Origin: Planctomycetota bacterium
Lineage (GTDB): Bacteria; Planctomycetota; SKW154
Length of the DNA stretch: 6,837 nt
Direction of reading: 5' to 3'
Assembly: GCA_026418755.1 (NCBI GenBank)
Contig: JAOAAR010000008.1
Span: 10,338-17,174 of the forward strand
Under the pieces are notes generated by a model. The model made no database searches. It was not told the origin of the DNA and was given only the letters and a program-made list of their open reading frames with translations. Position numbers and translations under genes: made by a program. This document shows, in pieces, positions 1 to 6,133 of the stretch (positions are counted from its first letter, which is position 1; each line of letters begins with the position of its first letter).

Positions 1-79
1 CCTCTGCAGGAGCGCAGAAGGTTGAAAAACACATCGTCAACATCCAGAGAGCAAGAAAGAAGACTCTTTCTTTTCTCAT
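1..79 (-). CDS. N-terminus of a secreted protein of unknown function (partial, runs off left edge)
   Basis: Only 26 codons are visible, starting at the ATG whose complement is at 77-79. The translation has a classical Sec signal peptide: a positive n-region (MRKER), a hydrophobic core (VFFLALWMLTMCFSTFC) and a small-residue exit (APA-E) suited to signal peptidase I, with predicted cleavage near residue 25. The start is supported by GGAG at 86-89 with a 6-base spacer. The gene lies 38 bases downstream of the lipoprotein stop on the same strand, with no obvious terminator between, so co-transcription is likely. A lipoprotein reading (Cys22) is possible but the lipobox is poor. The mature protein is outside the window, so no function can be given. 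An exported or envelope location is inferred from the signal peptide alone. Confidence 0.7.
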   Translation of the reverse strand, partial: MRKERVFFLALWMLTMCFSTFCAPAE

Positions 80-117
80 CGCTTGCTCCGTAATTATATG
101 AAACCCCCGTGCCCGTA

Positions 118-2511
118 TTACCGTCGGCGTTCTCTTAATTCTTTCAACATTTTCGCCGCTTCCTCTGCGCCTTTTGAGCCAGGGAACTGTTTAATGACAT
201 CTTGAAACGGAGCCATCAAATCTTCCTTGTCCTCGTACTCGTTCGCTTGATAGTATTGAAGCGCCCTTTGATACGCCTCCATTGAGGCTTGTTGCCACTC
301 ATCTACATTCAAGGGAGGAGAATGGGGACCCACATTAGGAGTATCCGACCAGCGGACTACGCCTGTCTCGTTGACGAAATAGTACTTCTTGTATGGAGAA
401 TCCTTCTTTGGATTAGCGACCACACTGAATCCTTTTTCACTCGCTCCGAGAATGAAGAATTCATACTCTTTCATTTCAGGTTTTCCTCCCATATACTCCT
501 TCAAGTCGTCAAAACTTTTCGCATAGGTATTTTTGTCCACTTTATACATCTCTTGAGCAGAACATACCATTTTCAAATTCACCTGAACTGTCGCTTCCGC
601 TGCGGCGGGTCTTGCAGCCATCAAGTTGATGATTATAGATGAAAATATAGTAAGTGGGACGACTGAGAAAGTGAAGCCTGAGCCGTCGGATGTGAAAAGG
701 CTGTTTTTTATCATTTTGCCATCAACAGTTCCATAAGCCCAGACTTGCGGGATGTGCTTCGTCAAGGTCTTTACATCTGGCATATCCGCCAGTTCGAGCC
801 CTAACTGCTGCAGGTTCTCTTTTACAAGAGGGAGGAAGGTGTTGTAGAGATAGGCGGTCAATGCGGGAGTGTCAATATAAGAGAAGCCGTTAATTTTTTC
901 AGGGCATGAGAGGAGAGACTGTTTGAGTGCGCCCTTCGCTTCGAAAGGCGACTTAATCGCGTCTAAAACCCCTTTGAGGGTCTGCGGTGATGAAGCGACC
1001 ACAAGAGTTTTATCCGAGAGCGCCCACGAGAGTTCATAAGGGATGTCCATCTTTTTTTCGCCCAACTCTTCCGATACCTCTTTGAGAAGATTCTTCAAAT
1101 CTACGCCGCTCAATTTGATTCCTTTGTATTCGGCAGAGGAGAAGTCCAGTTTCTCTCCTCTTTTTTCCGTCTCTTCTCTCAAACTCTTTACCACATTATC
1201 AAGAACAGAGGAGAGTTTCTGTGGTTCTTTGAGTGCAACTGTAAAGAAGAATTCGGGGTATGCGCCTCCGCCTAACGGCTTCGCAACATAAAACTCAAAC
1301 TGCTCACCGAATACACTCAAAAGTTCATCAAACGAGATTCTCAATTTCTGCTCCAAACCTTTTATTGTTTCGTTGAACTGCGCAACTGGCGAAGATGGAA
1401 GGTTCACAACGCCAGCACTTTTGAGAACAATATCCCAACACATTTTGAAATTCAAAGCAGCACAGCCGTATGCCAAAATGTTTTCTGACTCAGTCAGCAT
1501 TTTGTTGACAGAAGGACGCTCGACGAGTTTTGTAATCTCCGCTCCGACGCTCCAGTCCATCACTTGCTGCTCGACGATTCCTTTCTCTGTTCTCAAAACG
1601 GCAAGCAGAGTTTTGAAATCGTAAATCTCCCGCATCTTTCTCATCGCCTCAGCAGTTTCAAGGTTAGGAGCACCAAGGTCTGCCGCACTCAAAAATTTCC
1701 CGTAGTCAATGAAGAACAGAATTTCCGCTTTGCCTCCGCTCAATTGTGAACGCAAGGAAGAATAGATAGCGTCACGCGCTAGCGAAGACTCCTTCACATC
1801 TTTCAAATTCTTGCATCGTAGAATCGCATCCTTTAAAATCTGCTCATCCAGACTGAAGAGCCATACTGTCCCGACGAATACTCCGTAAGTCTTGACTTCT
1901 TCATTACCAAATGTGTGTATCGTTACCCCCTCATAGTCGTATGTGCTATGCTTCGGCACATCGTGCATTCCTTTATTCTCTTCCGCTATCTTATCCATAA
2001 ACTTCTGCAAAACTTTTTCGAGGAGTGGTTTCTTCTCCTTCGTTTCAACAGCAAAAAGAAATCTCACACCTCGCGGACCTTCACGAGGGTTCATCTGAAG
2101 AAGAGATAATCCTACCGCACCTTTAAAAACATCTCCGAAACTCTCTATCTTCTCGCCTGTCATCTGCTCGAAGTCGACACCCAACAACAGTTTGAATGGG
2201 TCTTTTGTCTCCCCACTTCCCATCTTTTGTGTAAACTTTTCAATCACCTTCTTCACATCAGGCTCAGCAGCGACCTTGTTGACAAATGAGTTGTTCCACA
2301 AATTTTTGAGAGATGAACAGTCAGACACCATAATCGCCATAACCGAATCCTTTGGCAGAATCAGTTCAGGAGCGATGAATCCTTCCGCCACTTGTAGCGG
2401 AGGAGGAGTTGGAGCGGTCTCGGTTTTTCCTTCTTCGGTTTTACCTTTACAACCGCCGCACGCTATCACGAATCCTGCCAATAACAGGAAAGAGACAAAA
2501 AACTTCTGCAT
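118..2511 (-). CDS. Large lipoprotein: DUF3352-like body, internal pilin-like segment, C-terminal TPR-like helices
   Basis: The predicted product has 797 residues. It begins with a lipoprotein signal: MQKFF, a hydrophobic run, then a VIAC lipobox with Cys18 as the lipidated residue, followed by a Lys/Glu/Thr/Pro-rich linker. Residues of about 45-600 form a long domain opening with 'LPKDSVMAIMVSD', which resembles DUF3352-type envelope proteins; this family call is from recall. At 612-635 there is GFTF followed by a hydrophobic helix ending MAARP. Next comes a globular stretch (roughly 640-735) like a type IV pilin or pseudopilin head, with 'VNLKMVCSAQEMYKVDKNTY'. Residues 739-797 are amphipathic helices ending LKELRERRR, like a TPR unit. 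The reading frame continues upstream to 2670, but ATG 2511 is chosen for three reasons: the lipobox follows it, GGGGGA lies 7 bases before it, and the predicted transcription start is near 2536. Mature location is probably the outer membrane or periplasm. Function is unknown. Confidence 0.85.
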   Translation of the reverse strand: MQKFFVSFLLLAGFVIACGGCKGKTEEGKTETAPTPPPLQVAEGFIAPELILPKDSVMAIMVSDCSSLKNLWNNSFVNKVAAEPDVKKVIEKFTQKMGSGETKDPFKLLLGVDFEQMTGEKIESFGDVFKGAVGLSLLQMNPREGPRGVRFLFAVETKEKKPLLEKVLQKFMDKIAEENKGMHDVPKHSTYDYEGVTIHTFGNEEVKTYGVFVGTVWLFSLDEQILKDAILRCKNLKDVKESSLARDAIYSSLRSQLSGGKAEILFFIDYGKFLSAADLGAPNLETAEAMRKMREIYDFKTLLAVLRTEKGIVEQQVMDWSVGAEITKLVERPSVNKMLTESENILAYGCAALNFKMCWDIVLKSAGVVNLPSSPVAQFNETIKGLEQKLRISFDELLSVFGEQFEFYVAKPLGGGAYPEFFFTVALKEPQKLSSVLDNVVKSLREETEKRGEKLDFSSAEYKGIKLSGVDLKNLLKEVSEELGEKKMDIPYELSWALSDKTLVVASSPQTLKGVLDAIKSPFEAKGALKQSLLSCPEKINGFSYIDTPALTAYLYNTFLPLVKENLQQLGLELADMPDVKTLTKHIPQVWAYGTVDGKMIKNSLFTSDGSGFTFSVVPLTIFSSIIINLMAARPAAAEATVQVNLKMVCSAQEMYKVDKNTYAKSFDDLKEYMGGKPEMKEYEFFILGASEKGFSVVANPKKDSPYKKYYFVNETGVVRWSDTPNVGPHSPPLNVDEWQQASMEAYQRALQYYQANEYEDKEDLMAPFQDVIKQFPGSKGAEEAAKMLKELRERRR

Positions 2512-2518
2512 AATTTTT

Positions 2519-2523
2519 CCCCC
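2519..2523 (-). promoter_or_regulatory. Atypical SD (GGGGG) deciding the lipoprotein start
   Basis: On the minus strand a GGGGGA run ends 7 bases before ATG 2511. It is not the textbook GGAGG but is correctly spaced and can pair with anti-SD partly by G-U. The alternative in-frame ATG at 2530-2532 has no SD within 15 bases and would sit almost on the predicted transcription start, so the 2511 start is preferred. Confidence 0.5.
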
Positions 2524-2542
2524 AAGAAGCATATGCTGGAAA

Positions 2543-2571
2543 ATGATATAATCTCCACCTTTGACTGTCAA
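2543..2571 (-). promoter_or_regulatory. Sigma70-type promoter of the lipoprotein gene
   Basis: On the minus strand, -35 TTGACA (2566-2571) matches consensus 6/6. It is followed by a 17-base spacer and -10 TATCAT (2543-2548), which matches 5/6. The predicted transcription start is near 2536, giving a leader of about 25 bases before ATG 2511. The -35 lies inside a small inverted repeat, TTGACTGTCAA (2561-2571). A perfect palindrome AGCATATGCT (2528-2537) covers the predicted start of transcription. Either could be a repressor site, but nothing in the window tests that. Confidence 0.7.
2544..2552 (+). promoter_or_regulatory. Extended -10 promoter candidate for the WVPGH-repeat gene
   Basis: The plus strand reads TGATATAAT, a perfect extended -10 (TGnTATAAT). 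No good -35 is found 16-18 bases upstream, which extended -10 promoters can tolerate. Transcription would start near 2559 and give a leader of about 110 bases before ATG 2670. The hexamer overlaps the minus-strand -10 of the lipoprotein promoter, so RNA polymerase could occupy only one of the two at a time. No better plus-strand promoter was found between here and 2669. Confidence 0.4.
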
Positions 2572-2622
2572 GAACACTCCATTATCTCCTCTGACTTGCA
2601 AAAAGAATACAGAATAAACATT

Positions 2623-2663
2623 TTGCGGAGGCGTATCCAATAGTGGAGCGAAGTTGCGGAGGC
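2623..2663 (+). repeat. Duplicated 10-bp SD-containing motif TTGCGGAGGC
   Basis: TTGCGGAGGC occurs exactly at 2623-2632 and again at 2654-2663. The second copy supplies GGAGG (2658-2662), 7 bases before ATG 2670, and is the working SD. The first copy precedes an in-frame GTG at 2643-2645 by 11 bases. That start would add nine residues (MERSCGGKT) ahead of the signal peptide. The downstream start gives the better signal peptide and spacing. The first copy may be a decoy or standby ribosome site, or a relic of a short duplication. Confidence 0.5.
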
Positions 2664-2669
2664 AAAACA

Positions 2670-2942
2670 ATGCAGAGTGTTCGCAGTTTCATTCTTTTTT
2701 TCTCTTCCGTTTGGTTCGCCACTTTGTTCTGTGTTTCTGCAGAGGCAGGCCACTGGGAGACAAAAGAGGTAAGGATCTGGGTGCCCGGCCACTATGAGAA
2801 AGTCTGGGTGCCTGATGAGTATCAAGATGTTTTCATCAACGGCAAACTCGTAAGAATCAAGATTCGCAATGGTTACTGGAAGGTGGTCTGGGTGCCTGGG
2901 CATTGGCGTGTCGAATATGTGCAAGTCTGGGTTGAAGACTGA
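2670..2942 (+). CDS. Small secreted WVPGH-repeat protein (WxxGxW-like)
   Basis: The product has 90 residues. Residues 1-26 form a Sec signal peptide (MQSVRS, then a hydrophobic core, ending VSAEA before Gly27), with an AxA cleavage motif after Ala26. The mature 64 residues are built from short aromatic units of the pattern G-[HY]-[WY]-x-V-x-WVP. WVPGH occurs at 37-41 and 74-78, with related units at 27-29, 46-51 and 68-76. The pattern suggests short beta strands joined by Pro-Gly turns, as in the YxWxxGxx/WxxGxW families of small periplasmic proteins; this family assignment is from memory. No cysteine remains after cleavage and no catalytic motif is visible. The SD GGAGG at 2658-2662 fixes the start. 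The gene diverges from the lipoprotein and converges on korB with a gap of only 31 bases. Function is unknown; a role in envelope or surface binding is speculation. Confidence 0.82.
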   Translation: MQSVRSFILFFSSVWFATLFCVSAEAGHWETKEVRIWVPGHYEKVWVPDEYQDVFINGKLVRIKIRNGYWKVVWVPGHWRVEYVQVWVED

Positions 2943-2945
2943 ATT

Positions 2946-2994
2946 CTCGCTTTTTTCTTGGATTGGCGAGGGGTTAAAGGGTAACGAAGTTACC
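2946..2994. other. Convergent-gene junction with two small inverted repeats
   Basis: Two stems lie where the WVPGH gene and korB converge. CTCGC/GCGAG (2946-2950 and 2966-2970) encloses a 15-base loop containing a T run. GGTAAC-GAA-GTTACC (2980-2994) is a perfect 6-bp stem inside the last codons of korB. On the minus strand the second loop reads C-UUC-G, and on the plus strand it is followed at 3000-3006 by TAATTTT. Neither stem is followed directly by a T tract, so neither is a canonical intrinsic terminator. Both transcripts may end by another route or run into each other as antisense. Confidence 0.3.
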
Positions 2995-3732
2995 GACCGT
3001 AATTTTGTCAGGATGCTTCTGGGCTTCTGCCAAGGAATCGATCCGGAGAGAGTTCTCTTTGTAGTAGTGTAACTGTTGAGCAGCATCTGCCATGCCGACC
3101 AACTTGCCATATCCAACAGGGCATTGTGAAACCACCTCAACGAAAGAGAAACCATCAGTTTTTAGGGCATTTTTGATTGCGGATTTTAGGGGGATGATAT
3201 GGTAGGTTGTCCAGCGGGCGACGAATTTTGCACCGCAGGCAGCAACCAGTTTTGCAGCGTCCATAGGCGCTTCAGGGTTACCATGCGGTGTAGTCGTTGT
3301 TCTGACCCCTTTCGGGGTAGTGGGGGCGACCTGACCTCCTGTCATAGCGTAGATTCCGTTGTTGACGAGAATAGTCGTGATAGGCAGATTTCGTCTTGCG
3401 GCGTGAATCAAGTGGTTACCACCGATGGCTAGAATGTCACCATCGCCTGCGATGACGACGACTGTCAAGTCAGGATTATAAAGTTTTACACCTGTTGCAG
3501 CGGCGAGTGCCCGCCCGTGAACTGTATGGAGAGTGTCGCATAAGAAATGCGGAGAAGGAATCCACGATGAGCATCCGATTCCTGTGACGCAAACCAGTCT
3601 TTTCACATCCAATTTCAACTCATCAACCGCACGAGTGAACAGGTTGAGAACAGTTCCGCAGCCACAGCCAGGACAGAAACTGGTAGGCAACGCTTCCTTG
3701 CGGAGGTATTTATGCAGTCTGTTTTCAGCCAT
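2974..3732 (-). CDS. korB: 2-oxoglutarate:ferredoxin oxidoreductase, beta subunit
   Basis: The product has 252 residues, a normal length for KorB/OorB. This subunit binds thiamine diphosphate and one [4Fe-4S] cluster. With KorA it catalyses reversible oxidative decarboxylation of 2-oxoglutarate to succinyl-CoA, passing electrons to ferredoxin. Visible motifs are FCPGCGCG (Cys20, Cys23), GIGCSS (Cys54) and SQCPVG (Cys204) as likely cluster ligands; GDGD at 96-99 followed by NN at 124-125, the thiamine-diphosphate/Mg signature; and YAMTGGQ, PTTP and HG segments typical of KorB. Cys25 and Cys48 are additional cysteines near the cluster motifs. The start overlaps the korA stop by one base (TAATG), with AAGGGA 8 bases upstream, so the pair is probably translationally coupled. 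2-Oxoglutarate is the likely substrate by sequence pattern, but another 2-oxoacid cannot be excluded. It is the last gene of its operon. Confidence 0.93.
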   Translation of the reverse strand: MAENRLHKYLRKEALPTSFCPGCGCGTVLNLFTRAVDELKLDVKRLVCVTGIGCSSWIPSPHFLCDTLHTVHGRALAAATGVKLYNPDLTVVVIAGDGDILAIGGNHLIHAARRNLPITTILVNNGIYAMTGGQVAPTTPKGVRTTTTPHGNPEAPMDAAKLVAACGAKFVARWTTYHIIPLKSAIKNALKTDGFSFVEVVSQCPVGYGKLVGMADAAQQLHYYKENSLRIDSLAEAQKHPDKITVGNFVTL

Positions 3733-4874
3733 TAGAACATCCCTTTCAATGCACTATAAATTTCTGAGACGGAAGGAGTTCTTCCTCCTATCATTCCGAA
3801 AAATTCAACCCTGCATTGGGCGAACCTCTCTACTTCACGCACCATTTGCCCGAGGTTCTCTTCAACCACCAGCACCGCTCTCAGGTTCTTTGTAAACTCT
3901 CTCACCTGATTCCGGGGGAATGGCCAGAGAGTAACAAGACGGAGAAAGTCCACCTTAATCCGCTTTCTGCGCGCTTGAAGCACCGCCCCATAAGAGGGTC
4001 TTGCACTGACTCCATATGAAATCACACCAAATTTTGAGCCTGACTGGGCATCCAGATTAGTCTTTACAATTTTCTCACGGTTCTTTTCAATCTTATCGTA
4101 CAGTCTTCTCACCAATTCGTCGTGGACGCTCTGAGTCTCGACATCGCGCAGACCATTTGGCTTATGAGTCGAACCTGTAATATGGACGAAATCGCCCCGT
4201 CCGAATTTGCTCATCGGAGGCACAAGTCCACCTCCGCCGAAAAACGGTGGCTCGCCGTAAAAACGATTCTCCACTTCTATATCATCCGCTTTCGGAAAGA
4301 CGAAAGGCTCTCTCAAGTGTCCAATTTCTCCGTCGCTTAACACAAGAACAGGCGTCCTGTATCTTTCGGCGAGGTTAAACGCTTCAACCGTCAGATAGAA
4401 TGTCTCTTCAACACTCCAAGGAGCAAGTGCTATGATGTTGTGGTCTCCGTGCGTGCCCCACCTTGCTTGCATAACATCCCCTTGCGATGGCTTGGTCGCC
4501 TGCCCTGTTGAAGGTCCACTTCTCTGAACATCAACCACCACAAAAGGGGTCTCTGTCATCACACCGTAACCTATACCTTCCTGCATAAGCGAAAAGCCAG
4601 GACCTGATGTTGCAGTCATCCCCTTGGCACCCGCCCAAACCGCTCCTATAACCGCGCTGATTGCGCCCAACTCATCCTCCATCTGGATAAACTTCCCACC
4701 CATTTGGGGCAGGACCTCCGCCATTTTTTCTGCAATCTCCGAGGCAGGCGTTATTGGGTATGCAGCGAAGAAATCACACCCTGCATAAATCGCCCCATAT
4801 GCACAAGCCTCGTCCCCTAGCAAAAAACTTTTTCTGCCTTCCAGTTCTTCAATGAACTTTTTTCGTACTGACAT
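3732..4874 (-). CDS. korA: 2-oxoglutarate:ferredoxin oxidoreductase, alpha subunit (short form)
   Basis: The product has 380 residues, the length of stand-alone KorA/OorA. Family motifs in order are YPITPASEI (39-47), the E66-D-E68 region with the conserved glutamate expected near the cofactor, TSGPGFSLM (89-97), QRSGPSTGQATKPSQGD (117-133) and GTHGD (140-144). The C-terminal half contains the VTLWPFP segment and VEENLGQM, from the transketolase-C-like domain. There is no N-terminal gamma domain, unlike the roughly 600-residue fused alpha subunits of two-subunit enzymes. A separate KorC would therefore normally be expected, but none is present here. The start at 4874 is supported by AAGGA at 4884-4888 with a 9-base spacer. 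The first 26 bases overlap the end of the upstream membrane-protein gene, and korB follows with a TAATG overlap. The enzyme is cytoplasmic. Confidence 0.93.
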   Translation of the reverse strand: MSVRKKFIEELEGRKSFLLGDEACAYGAIYAGCDFFAAYPITPASEIAEKMAEVLPQMGGKFIQMEDELGAISAVIGAVWAGAKGMTATSGPGFSLMQEGIGYGVMTETPFVVVDVQRSGPSTGQATKPSQGDVMQARWGTHGDHNIIALAPWSVEETFYLTVEAFNLAERYRTPVLVLSDGEIGHLREPFVFPKADDIEVENRFYGEPPFFGGGGLVPPMSKFGRGDFVHITGSTHKPNGLRDVETQSVHDELVRRLYDKIEKNREKIVKTNLDAQSGSKFGVISYGVSARPSYGAVLQARRKRIKVDFLRLVTLWPFPRNQVREFTKNLRAVLVVEENLGQMVREVERFAQCRVEFFGMIGGRTPSVSEIYSALKGMF

Positions 4875-5310
4875 CCCACACGGTCCTTATAACACCGTTT
4901 GATTCGAGGAACTTATAAATTGCTCCTATCCAGAAATAGAGGGCAACTGTATGGATAATGGAGAAAATCAGCGCCCGCCTCAAATAGTCGGTATGAAGCA
5001 GAAATAGAATCAAGATGGTAAAGAGGACAAAATCTATGAGAACACGAACGAACCACTTGACTTCCTTAATAAGGGTAGGGTCTTTGAGAAAATCTTCAGT
5101 TTTTCCAGCGCCGTAAAATGTCCCCAGAATGACGACCCAGCAGAGCACAGAAACAAGGAGCGCGTTTAGGATTCCCGTTCCTTCGATTTTAAACAATTTC
5201 AGCAGTATCCAGAGCCAGACCGTAGGACCACCTAATGCGGCTATGAAGGAGAGAATCAGCAGAAAATAGGCGGTCCCTGCTGAAATCACCTCTGTGCTTT
5301 TCTGCCCCAT
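4849..5310 (-). CDS. Four-helix membrane protein of unknown function, overlapping korA
   Basis: The product has 153 residues and is strongly hydrophobic. Four transmembrane helices are predicted by eye at roughly 12-37, 46-66, 86-106 and 112-134. A charged loop lies at about 68-85 (KTEDFLKDPTLIKEVK), and a short tail follows helix 4. Helix 1 includes GGPTVWLW and helix 2 has CWVVILGTFYGAG. No haem, quinone or Fe-S motif and no known transporter signature was recognised. The SD AAGGAG lies inside the last codons and stop of the preceding gene, which ends only 3 bases before this ATG. The last 26 bases overlap korA. This tight packing implies co-expression with both neighbours. A membrane-anchoring or electron-transfer partner for KorAB is possible but has no motif support. 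Confidence 0.85.
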   Translation of the reverse strand: MGQKSTEVISAGTAYFLLILSFIAALGGPTVWLWILLKLFKIEGTGILNALLVSVLCWVVILGTFYGAGKTEDFLKDPTLIKEVKWFVRVLIDFVLFTILILFLLHTDYLRRALIFSIIHTVALYFWIGAIYKFLESNGVIRTVWDVSTKKVH

Positions 5311-5313
5311 ACA

Positions 5314-6057
5314 TCACTCCTTAAGATACCTTTTTATTGCCTCTTCTATCTTATGTTTCAATTTCTCCGTCTCTTTGTTTATTCTTTCAACATCTTCCTT
5401 TTTTGCTTTATGGTGGCTTAAAGAACGGTGCAACTTCTCAAGAGCATCCTTTGCCTCCACATAGAAACCCGATTTGTAGAAGTCATACGCTACCTTGAAA
5501 TAGAACTCAACCACTCCATGTTCGTAAATTTTACGCAGCATCTCCTGCTTCGCCCCTGCCCCCCCAAGAACAGATTCACCGTGCAGAAACAGAGAGCGGA
5601 GAAATAGTTTCTCATTACTCATCTGCTTCGCTATATCCTCGATTCCTCTAGAGCATTGGCGCAAAAGACTGTTCACCTCATCAAGATACCGACGGATGAG
5701 TCTGTCGCTCTCTTCCAGCATGTCCTGTCGAGATGCTTCCTCACCGCCGACTATCCCTTGATAATGCTCTAATGCGATGAAGATGCGATGAAGGACCATT
5801 TTCATCGGGCTTTCAACAGAAGAGAGAGCTTCCACTCTCTTGGCGAATGGCGAAAGTTCAGAGAGAGTGTGGACTGCCTCTTCAAAATAGTTTCGCACCT
5901 GAACCAGCGCTGAGAAATCAGCCTTCTTGTAGAAATCAACAATCTCCTTCTGGCTTTTTGGTCCTGACATCTTTCCATAAAAACTATCAAAAAGAAGAGA
6001 GCCTTGATGAAACGCTCGAAAAAAGTCCCAGAATCTCTTAACGACATGCTGCTCCAA
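5314..6057 (-). CDS. Helical, partly coiled-coil cytoplasmic protein of unknown function
   Basis: The product has 247 residues with no signal peptide, membrane segment or recognised enzyme motif. It is almost wholly alpha-helical by composition. A helical body covers residues 1-200. It includes a TPR-like pair near 185-215 (VAYDFYKSGFYVEAKDALEK), followed by a Lys/Glu-rich coiled-coil tail ending EEAIKRYLKE. The start is TTG (6055-6057): an in-frame TAG two codons upstream rules out a longer form, GGGAG sits 8 bases before it, and the next in-frame ATG is residue 30. It is the first gene of the operon, directly behind a perfect-consensus promoter. The membrane-protein gene follows after 3 bases and korA after that. 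A scaffold or assembly role would fit but is inference; the family is not recognised. Confidence 0.83.
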   Translation of the reverse strand: MEQHVVKRFWDFFRAFHQGSLLFDSFYGKMSGPKSQKEIVDFYKKADFSALVQVRNYFEEAVHTLSELSPFAKRVEALSSVESPMKMVLHRIFIALEHYQGIVGGEEASRQDMLEESDRLIRRYLDEVNSLLRQCSRGIEDIAKQMSNEKLFLRSLFLHGESVLGGAGAKQEMLRKIYEHGVVEFYFKVAYDFYKSGFYVEAKDALEKLHRSLSHHKAKKEDVERINKETEKLKHKIEEAIKRYLKE

Positions 6058-6065
6058 TTTCTATT

Positions 6066-6070
6066 CTCCC
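6066..6070 (-). promoter_or_regulatory. SD (GGGAG) fixing a TTG start for the first operon gene
   Basis: The minus strand reads GGGAG, then an 8-base spacer, then TTG (6055-6057). An in-frame TAG lies inside the spacer, so the reading frame cannot begin further upstream. The next ATG, 29 codons later, would remove a conserved-looking helical start. Confidence 0.65.
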
Positions 6071-6092
6071 TGTCTCAGACTTACAAAGGAGA

Positions 6093-6120
6093 ATTATACT
6101 CTTTTAAGCGATTCTGTCAA
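6093..6120 (-). promoter_or_regulatory. Perfect-consensus sigma70 promoter of the korAB operon
   Basis: On the minus strand, -35 TTGACA (6115-6120), a 16-base spacer and -10 TATAAT (6093-6098) match consensus 12/12. The predicted transcription start is near 6086, leaving a leader of about 29 bases before the TTG start at 6057. The region directly upstream (6121-6152) is very AT-rich and could act as an UP element. This is probably the main promoter for all four genes down to 2974. Confidence 0.82.
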
Positions 6121-6133
6121 AAGAATCAAACAG

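Noticed and set aside
93..98. TATAAT on the minus strand between the lipoprotein stop and the left-edge gene
   Set aside because: There is no acceptable -35 at 16-18 bases and no extended -10. The predicted transcript would begin within or just before the SD.
3..101. Plus-strand open frame that could be the tail of a protein entering from the left
   Set aside because: It is plausible in length only. The opposite strand has both an SD and a complete signal peptide over the same bases, so the minus-strand reading was kept.
289..642. Plus-strand open frame of 117 codons inside the lipoprotein gene
   Set aside because: It is an antisense shadow of a well-supported gene, has no SD and has low-complexity composition. 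The same applies to the plus-strand frames at 1043-1291, 1373-1624, 1915-2109, 2192-2551, 3199-3432, 3533-3895, 3816-4019, 4122-4340 and 5847-6041.
2512..2670. Longer N-terminus of the lipoprotein, starting at 2670 or at ATG 2532
   Set aside because: It would bury the signal peptide and lipobox behind up to 53 residues and read through the predicted promoter. ATG 2532 has no nearby SD and almost coincides with the predicted transcription start.
2946..2994. Bidirectional intrinsic terminator between the WVPGH gene and korB
   Set aside because: Small stems exist, but neither has a T tract directly after it on the relevant strand, so a terminator call is not supported.
2568..3155. 195-residue open frame on the minus strand
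   Set aside because: It overlaps the end of korB in another frame and covers the WVPGH gene antisense. It has no family features, and the real korB frame is certain.
3732..4874. Pyruvate- or branched-chain-specific (PorA/VorB) assignment for the alpha subunit
   Set aside because: The motif set and length, together with the KorB-type beta subunit, fit KorA better. Substrate preference is still not proven by sequence.
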